Made by a program: the position numbers and the translations under genes. Shown here in pieces: positions 7,938 to 12,373 of a stretch of DNA of 12,373 nt. Location: the NCBI GenBank assembly GCA_900556095.1, contig USNU01000011.1:1-12373 (forward strand), in the 5' to 3' direction. This DNA comes from an uncultured Bacteroidales bacterium (GTDB lineage Bacteria > Bacteroidota > Bacteroidia > Bacteroidales > Paludibacteraceae). Within the stretch, counting starts at the first letter, position 1; the number at the start of each line of letters is the position of its first letter. The notes beneath the pieces were generated by a model. The model saw only the letters and a list, made by a program, of their open reading frames with translations, did no database searches and was not told the origin of the DNA.

Positions 7938-9113
7938 ATGCAAAACTTTGATTACCAAACACCCACGCGTCTCATTTTCGGGCGCGGAGTGGTCGATGAG
8001 AAATTGCCACGCGTTATGGCACAGTTCGGAAAACGAATCCTGCTCACCTACGGCGGCGGAAGTATCAAACGTTCAGGGCTTTACGACAGGATATATGCCC
8101 TCTTGCCCGATGCCGAGATAACCGAGTTGCCGGGTATTGAACCCAACCCTAAGTACTCCACAAGCGTGGTGGAGGGAGTGCGACTATGCAAGGAGAAACA
8201 TATCGATGTCATTCTGAGTGTCGGCGGAGGTTCCGTCTTAGACTGCTCCAAAGCCATCGCTGCGGGCGCAAAGTACGACGGTGAAACGTGGGACCTTATC
8301 ACCCGCAAAGTGAAGACATTGGCTGCACTCCCCCTCGTAGATATCATCACCCTCGCCGCCACAGGAAGCGAATACGACTGCGGAGGGGTCATCTCACGCC
8401 CCGAAACACACGACAAAATCGGCTACCTCGCACCTACCAATTTCCCCGCAGTCAGTTTCATAGACCCCACCTATACCTTCACCGTGCCCCCTATGCACAC
8501 CTTGGCGGGCGTGGCGGATTGTATCAGCCATATTATGGAGCAGTATTTCTGCGCCGACCACATCGATATGAACGACGCATTTATGGAGGGAGCGGTACGG
8601 TCGCTTTGTAAGAATGTGCGTGTCGTGCTACAGAACCCGGAGGATTACAACGCGCGCGCGGAGATATTCTACGCCTGCACATTGGGCTGCAATGGTATAT
8701 ATGCCTTGGGGAACAGCGAGAGCGGATGGCCGTTGCATGCCATCGAACACGCGCTGTCGGGCTTCTACGACATCACACACGGCATAGGCCTCGCCATCGT
8801 TGCTCCACGTTGGATGATGTATATACTCACCCATACCACCGGCGACCTCCACGCGCAAGTGGTCGAACGCATCACTTCCTTCGGAAACCATATATGGCAC
8901 ACCGATACCCCCGAAGCGGCAATACACGCGTTATATGATTGCTACCACGAATTAGGTATCCCTATGACGCTACCGCAAGTGGGCATCGACGCATCCCGCC
9001 TACCCAAAATAGCACAACATATTGCCCTCAACGAAGGCCTTGATTCCGCATGGGTCCCCCTCCAAGAAAACGATATCCTAACTATCCTAACCGATTGCCT
9101 CCAAGAAATGTAA
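7938..9113 (+). CDS. iron-containing alcohol dehydrogenase, YqhD/butanol dehydrogenase type
   Basis: NAD(P)H-dependent cytoplasmic oxidoreductase, probably reducing aldehydes to alcohols. ATG 7938 gives 391 residues, typical of the BDH/YqhD group; the frame is open back to a TTG at 7905, but that would place the -7 promoter box inside the gene and add residues before the conserved start MQNFDYQTPTRLIFGRG. The cofactor site is visible as YGGGSIKRSG (38-47) and VGGGSVLDCSKAIA (95-108). Metal ligands D194 and H198 (GVADCISH), H267 (PLHAIEH) and H281 (ITHG) have the same spacing as in group III iron-type ADHs, and H271 matches the extra conserved histidine. GG/GGGS near residue 40 fits YqhD-like enzymes, often NADPH-preferring. 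Physiological substrate unknown: butanal, other short aldehydes or detoxification of reactive aldehydes are all possible. It has its own promoter and is convergent with pheT. Confidence 0.93.
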   Translation: MQNFDYQTPTRLIFGRGVVDEKLPRVMAQFGKRILLTYGGGSIKRSGLYDRIYALLPDAEITELPGIEPNPKYSTSVVEGVRLCKEKHIDVILSVGGGSVLDCSKAIAAGAKYDGETWDLITRKVKTLAALPLVDIITLAATGSEYDCGGVISRPETHDKIGYLAPTNFPAVSFIDPTYTFTVPPMHTLAGVADCISHIMEQYFCADHIDMNDAFMEGAVRSLCKNVRVVLQNPEDYNARAEIFYACTLGCNGIYALGNSESGWPLHAIEHALSGFYDITHGIGLAIVAPRWMMYILTHTTGDLHAQVVERITSFGNHIWHTDTPEAAIHALYDCYHELGIPMTLPQVGIDASRLPKIAQHIALNEGLDSAWVPLQENDILTILTDCLQEM

Positions 9114-9150
9114 CCTATCTTATCTTTTTGTATAATGTGTGTTCGAGAGC

Positions 9151-9194
9151 CAGGTGGATGTCGGGTGGATGGCAGGTGGATAAGGGGTGATTAA
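9151..9194. repeat. imperfect 11-bp-period tandem repeat, about four units
   Basis: Units CAGGTGGATGT (9151-9161), CGGGTGGATGG (9162-9172), CAGGTGGATAA (9173-9183) and a degenerate GGGGTGATTAA (9184-9194) follow one another without gaps; GGTGGAT recurs exactly every 11 bases. It lies 37 bp after the dehydrogenase stop codon in a non-coding convergent gap. It resembles, in period and in its GGGTnATT end, the reverse complement of the repeat at 1947-1968. Confidence 0.8.
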
Positions 9195-9244
9195 GCAAAT
9201 CCGACCTTATATCGAACTCGCATTAGATTCAGAAAATTAATAAT

Positions 9245-9284
9245 GAGAAGAGAGCAGAACGGGGTATAGTTCTGCTCTCTTCTC
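9245..9284. terminator. bidirectional terminator hairpin between dehydrogenase and pheT
   Basis: Arms GAGAAGAGAGCAGAAC (9245-9260) and GTTCTGCTCTCTTCTC (9269-9284) are perfect 16-bp complements around the 8-base loop GGGGTATA. On the minus strand the stem is followed by ATTATTAATTTT, a reasonable U-rich tail for pheT, whose stop codon is at 9346. On the plus strand the tail ATAATTTCCCCC is poorer, but the stem can still end dehydrogenase transcripts. The rest of this 232-bp gap holds only the 11-bp-period repeat. Confidence 0.85.
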
Positions 9285-9345
9285 TCATAATTTCCCCCAA
9301 AAAGTCAAGGGTTCAATTATATGGAAAATTATACGTTCTAAAAAA

Positions 9346-11853
9346 CTACCGCAACGTTGCACCAAACTTGCTCTCAAACGCCTTTTGCAGACGCTCCATA
9401 ATCGTCTCTATCTGCTTGTCCTTCAATGTATTCTCAGGATCCTGCAAGATAAACGACAACGCATACGATTTCTTGCCCGCGGGCAGGTTCTTGCCCTCGT
9501 ACACATCAAACAGATATACATTCTTGAGCAGTTTTTTCTCCGTCTCATAAGCAGCCCGCGCGAGATCGGCAAACTCCACTTCCTTATCCACCAACAACGC
9601 CAAATCGCGTTTTACTTCAGGGAACTTCGGCAAATCGCTTATCACAGGCTTATATTGCTTGTTCTGCCTTAAAAGTTGCTGCCAATATAAATCTGCATAA
9701 TACACCGTCTCGTCAATATCAAACTGCTTGCATACTTTCTTATCCACCACACCCAATCTGCCTAACTCCTTGCCGTTCTGCGCCTTAACAATTAACCCGT
9801 CGGCGAACAACTCATTCGAGAACGGCTCCATTGTGCAATGTGCGACATCCACCCCCATACGGGTCAGCACACCGTTTACGTATGCATGGAGCATATAGAA
9901 CGTGGTTTTCTCGCCCTTGTTGATCCACGATTGTTGCGTCTTGTTACCTGTCAGCCACAATGCCAAATGCGGTTCTTCGGAATACTCCACAAGAGCATTC
10001 TCGGGATTATGGTTGCGTGCGGCGGGGTTTGCATGGTAATGATAACAGTTGCCAAACTCATAGAATTTCAAATCGGCATTCTTGCGGTTGACATTTCGCT
10101 GAATACTCTCCAAACCACCAAACAGCAGTATCTGGCGCATGACACCGAGGTCCTGACTCAACGGATTCTTTATTTTCACACACTCACTCAGCGGATAAGT
10201 TTGCAATAGTTCGTAGTACGACACCTTAGTCAGCGAATTATTCAATATCTCGTAGAAGCCCTGTGCGGTCAGTTGCTCCGAGATACGGGTCTGCAACTTC
10301 TGCGGATTGGGTTTCGGACTATAACTGAGATTTGTGTTCACTTTCTCCGGGAACTCCACATTATTGTATCCATAGATACGCAGAATATCCTCCACCACGT
10401 CGCATTCGCGCTGTACATCCACACGATAGCGAGGTACCGTGATATGCCAATCGTTGGGCTCTTTGCCAACGATCTCCATCTCCAGACCGCGAAGAATGGT
10501 CTCTATCGTTTGTTCGCCTATAGCCTTGCCAATCAGCATATTTACACGCGGGATATTCAGCGTTACGGAGAATGGCTCAAAACAGGTTTGCCCGTTGTCG
10601 CTCACCTCCATCGCCACCTCTCCGCCTGCAACTTCTTGTATAAGCAAGGCGCAGCGTTTCAGTATATACAGGGTGTTGTTAGGGTCGCAACCACGCTCAT
10701 AGCGGAATGATGCATCGGTCTGCAACTGGTGGCGACGCGAGGTCTTACGGATACAAACAGGATTAAAATATGCACTCTCGAGGAATACGTTTTTCGTCTC
10801 ATCGCTGATACCCGAGTTCAGTCCGCCGAACACCCCCGCTATCGTCATCGGTTCCTCGGCATTGCAGATCATCAGATCGGCTGCCGAAAGAGTGCGTTCT
10901 ATGCCGTCCAACGTGGTAAATTTCTCGCCTTCGTGCGCCTTACGTACAATCACATGATGTCCTTTTATTTTGTCCGCATCAAATGAGTGAAGTGCCTGCC
11001 CCGTCTCATGCAACACAAAATTCGTTACGTCCACAACGTTGTTTATCGGACGCAAGCCGATAGTGGTCAGGGATTTCTTAAGCCAATCCGGCGACTCGTG
11101 AATACTCACCCCTTGTATGCTCACCCCCGTATAGCGAGGGCAATCCTCTGTATCTTCAATCGTAATTTCGATAGGCAGGTCGTGGTTCTGTACCGCAAAA
11201 GCCTCCACGCTCGGGCGTGTCAGTGCAATACTCTGACCATGTGCCAAATAGTAAGCATGGAGGTCGCGTGCTACGCCATAGTGGCTGATAGCGTCCGATC
11301 TATTCGGGGTAATGTCCACCTCAATCAGCGTATCGTCCTCCACGTGGTAGTACTCCTTGGCAGGCATACCTACCGGAGTCCCATCGGGCAGAACGATAAT
11401 ACCTGCGTGGTCGCTGCCTATGCCAATCTCGTCTTCCGCACAAAGCATACCGAGCGATTCCTCACCGCGTATCTTACCGCGCTTGATTGTAAAATGTTCA
11501 TCGCCGTCATATAGCACCGTGCCGATGGTGGCAACCACCACTTTCTGCCCCACAGCCACATTCGGTGCCCCGCAAACGATATGCAGCACATGTCGTCCCT
11601 GTTCGTCCGTAACGGCTCCCGGTGCTTCTGCTGCCCCGATGTTCACCTCCGTGATATGCAGGTGGTCGGAATTAGGATGCGGCACACATGTCAGCACCTC
11701 GCCAATTACCAATCCCTCCAGGCCGCCTTTGACAGTCTGTACTTTCTCTACCGTTCCAACTTCCAAACCGATGGAAGTCAGTATCTTCGCCACCGTCTCC
11801 GCATCATCTGTCAAAGCGATGTAGCGTTTGAGCCAATTATACGATATATTCAT
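9346..11853 (-). CDS. pheT: phenylalanine--tRNA ligase beta subunit
   Basis: Beta chain of the alpha2-beta2 enzyme that charges tRNA-Phe; it binds tRNA and edits mischarged Tyr-tRNA. The 835 residues are complete for the long bacterial form. Domains in order: N-terminal MNISYNWLKRYI; EMAP-type tRNA-binding OB fold at about 45-160 (HPNSDHLHITEVN at 59-71); B3/4 editing domain at about 220-400 with H289, E359 and T379-D380-A381 (TDASFRYERG), matching the positions of the E. coli editing residues; B5 domain at about 430-500 (VPRYRVDVQRECDVVEDI); synthetase-like core at about 515-730; and an anticodon-binding FDX-ACB domain at about 742-835 (LPKFPEVKRDLALLV). The ATG at 11853 is preceded by its own promoter, and the gene ends before a strong hairpin, so it appears monocistronic. 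The alpha subunit gene pheS is not in the window. Confidence 0.98.
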   Translation of the reverse strand: MNISYNWLKRYIALTDDAETVAKILTSIGLEVGTVEKVQTVKGGLEGLVIGEVLTCVPHPNSDHLHITEVNIGAAEAPGAVTDEQGRHVLHIVCGAPNVAVGQKVVVATIGTVLYDGDEHFTIKRGKIRGEESLGMLCAEDEIGIGSDHAGIIVLPDGTPVGMPAKEYYHVEDDTLIEVDITPNRSDAISHYGVARDLHAYYLAHGQSIALTRPSVEAFAVQNHDLPIEITIEDTEDCPRYTGVSIQGVSIHESPDWLKKSLTTIGLRPINNVVDVTNFVLHETGQALHSFDADKIKGHHVIVRKAHEGEKFTTLDGIERTLSAADLMICNAEEPMTIAGVFGGLNSGISDETKNVFLESAYFNPVCIRKTSRRHQLQTDASFRYERGCDPNNTLYILKRCALLIQEVAGGEVAMEVSDNGQTCFEPFSVTLNIPRVNMLIGKAIGEQTIETILRGLEMEIVGKEPNDWHITVPRYRVDVQRECDVVEDILRIYGYNNVEFPEKVNTNLSYSPKPNPQKLQTRISEQLTAQGFYEILNNSLTKVSYYELLQTYPLSECVKIKNPLSQDLGVMRQILLFGGLESIQRNVNRKNADLKFYEFGNCYHYHANPAARNHNPENALVEYSEEPHLALWLTGNKTQQSWINKGEKTTFYMLHAYVNGVLTRMGVDVAHCTMEPFSNELFADGLIVKAQNGKELGRLGVVDKKVCKQFDIDETVYYADLYWQQLLRQNKQYKPVISDLPKFPEVKRDLALLVDKEVEFADLARAAYETEKKLLKNVYLFDVYEGKNLPAGKKSYALSFILQDPENTLKDKQIETIMERLQKAFESKFGATLR

Positions 11854-11887
11854 AGTGCAATCTTTATTAATAGTCCCTTTCAGCCCG

Positions 11888-11919
11888 CAAAGTTACGAAA
11901 ATTCTGCGAACTATACAAT
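11888..11919 (-). promoter_or_regulatory. Bacteroidota-type promoter for pheT
   Basis: On the minus strand TAACTTTG (11895-11888) matches -7 TAnnTTTG and ATTG (11919-11916) is the -33 box, 20 bp apart. Transcription should begin near 11884, giving a leader of about 30 nt before the ATG at 11853. That is too short for a leader-peptide attenuator or T-box. I see no Shine-Dalgarno. Confidence 0.7.
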
Positions 11920-11943
11920 ATATATGCTATAAAACCATCATAA

Positions 11944-11970
11944 CCTCATTTGTCGTTGCCGTAAATGAAG
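11944..11970 (-). terminator. weak hairpin after topB, possible terminator
   Basis: Read on the minus strand, CTTCATTT (11970-11963) pairs with AAATGAGG (11951-11944) as 8 bp with one G-U, loop of 11, followed by moderately T-rich sequence. It lies 7 bp after the topB stop codon and before the pheT promoter. The stem is AT-rich and the tail is broken, so termination is uncertain. Confidence 0.35.
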
Positions 11971-11977
11971 CATGTAT

Positions 11978-12373
11978 TCAGAATGGTTCGGCGTAGGTAC
12001 ACCCCTCACGCCAACGGGAGCAACCGTATCGTGTGTTTCCGCGGACAATAGTGCCATGTCGGCAAACGGGGCATAGCATACCTGCCTTGTTGGCTTTCAC
12101 CTCGCGCACCACATCGGAGGTCATCGTCTTCAGTTCGTCCAAAAACTGCTGCGCCGTGTATTCGCCACGCTCTATCTCGCGCAGTTTCTTTTCCCACAAT
12201 CCCGTCAGTTCCGCCGACTTGAGCAAAGGGGATATGATGGTGTGTATCAGGTCGATACCAACTTCGGTCGCCCTGATAGACTTGCCCTGTTTGACGATAT
12301 ATTTGCGCTGGTAGAGTTTCTCAATTATCGCCGCGCGTGTGGAAGGACGACCTATTCCGTTCTCTTTCATTGC
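11978..12373 (-). CDS. topB: DNA topoisomerase III (type IA), C-terminal part only
   Basis: Type IA topoisomerases relax or decatenate DNA through a transient single-strand break. Only the last 131 residues are visible and the gene continues beyond base 12373. AMKENGIGRPSTRAAIIEKL (fragment residues 1-20) is the conserved motif in the core of TopB/TopA enzymes; RKYIVKQGKSIRATEVG and the following L-T-G-L-W-E-K-K-L pattern are characteristic of the TopB end of the core. A C-terminal zinc ribbon follows with C101-x2-C104 and C118-x6-C125, then the protein ends shortly after at TYAEPF. The catalytic Tyr and Toprim domain are outside the window. A chromosomal topB is likeliest, but plasmid/ICE-type topoisomerases share this end, so the full gene and its neighbours would be needed to tell. 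It is on the same strand as pheT, 124 bp upstream. Confidence 0.9.
   Translation of the reverse strand, partial: AMKENGIGRPSTRAAIIEKLYQRKYIVKQGKSIRATEVGIDLIHTIISPLLKSAELTGLWEKKLREIERGEYTAQQFLDELKTMTSDVVREVKANKAGMLCPVCRHGTIVRGNTRYGCSRWREGCTYAEPF

Noticed and set aside
10987..11514. 175-codon plus-strand frame opposite pheT
   Set aside because: Antisense to conserved PheT editing and tRNA-binding domains, with no start context, promoter or recognisable domain.
1..12373. New defence system, CRISPR array, integron, prophage or insertion sequence
   Set aside because: Every gene over 100 residues is assigned to a known housekeeping or transport family except the His-rich small protein; no transposase, integrase, spaced repeats or terminal inverted repeats were seen.

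Overview
The window is an ordinary-looking stretch of a Bacteroidales-type (Bacteroidota) chromosome. The assignment rests on two good promoters of the Bacteroidota form (-33 TTG and -7 TAnnTTTG, about 20-21 bp apart), start codons mostly without a Shine-Dalgarno sequence, a lipoprotein adaptor, and the general look of the MutS, PheT and TopB proteins. The species cannot be named from this sequence.

Layout, left to right. (1) 1-1865 (+): the 3' two-thirds of mutS (mismatch repair ATPase); its N-terminus lies outside the window. (2) 1866-2018: a 153-bp gap with a weak hairpin, a perfect 11-bp tandem duplication and a poor promoter-like box. (3) 2019-7883 (+): a four-gene heavy-metal efflux locus. 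It holds a small His-rich double-membrane-anchored protein, a lipoprotein periplasmic adaptor (CzcB-like), a 12-TM HME-RND pump (CzcA-like, with the D/D/E triad of divalent-cation pumps) and a TolC-family outer membrane channel (CzcC-like). The last three are tightly packed (a 4-bp gap, then a 20-bp overlap). (4) 7885-9113 (+): a strong promoter directly after the channel gene, driving an iron-type (YqhD/butanol dehydrogenase-like) NAD(P)H-dependent alcohol/aldehyde oxidoreductase. (5) 9114-9345: a 232-bp convergent intergenic region with an 11-bp-period imperfect repeat and a 16-bp perfect-stem terminator shared by both flanking genes. (6) 11853-9346 (-): complete pheT (phenylalanyl-tRNA synthetase beta chain) with its own promoter. 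(7) 12373-11978 (-): the C-terminal end of a type IA topoisomerase III (topB) with a zinc ribbon.

How the genes work together: the efflux locus should form an envelope-spanning pump from periplasm/cytoplasm to the outside, probably for Zn/Co/Cd/Ni-type ions. The small His-rich protein plausibly acts as a periplasmic metal-binding accessory or modulator. mutS, pheT, topB and the dehydrogenase are separate transcription units with no visible functional link to the pump.

I found no mobile element, CRISPR array, tRNA, phage gene or defence system. The items most worth a second look are the His-rich small protein and the two 11-bp-period intergenic repeats, which may belong to one repeat family.
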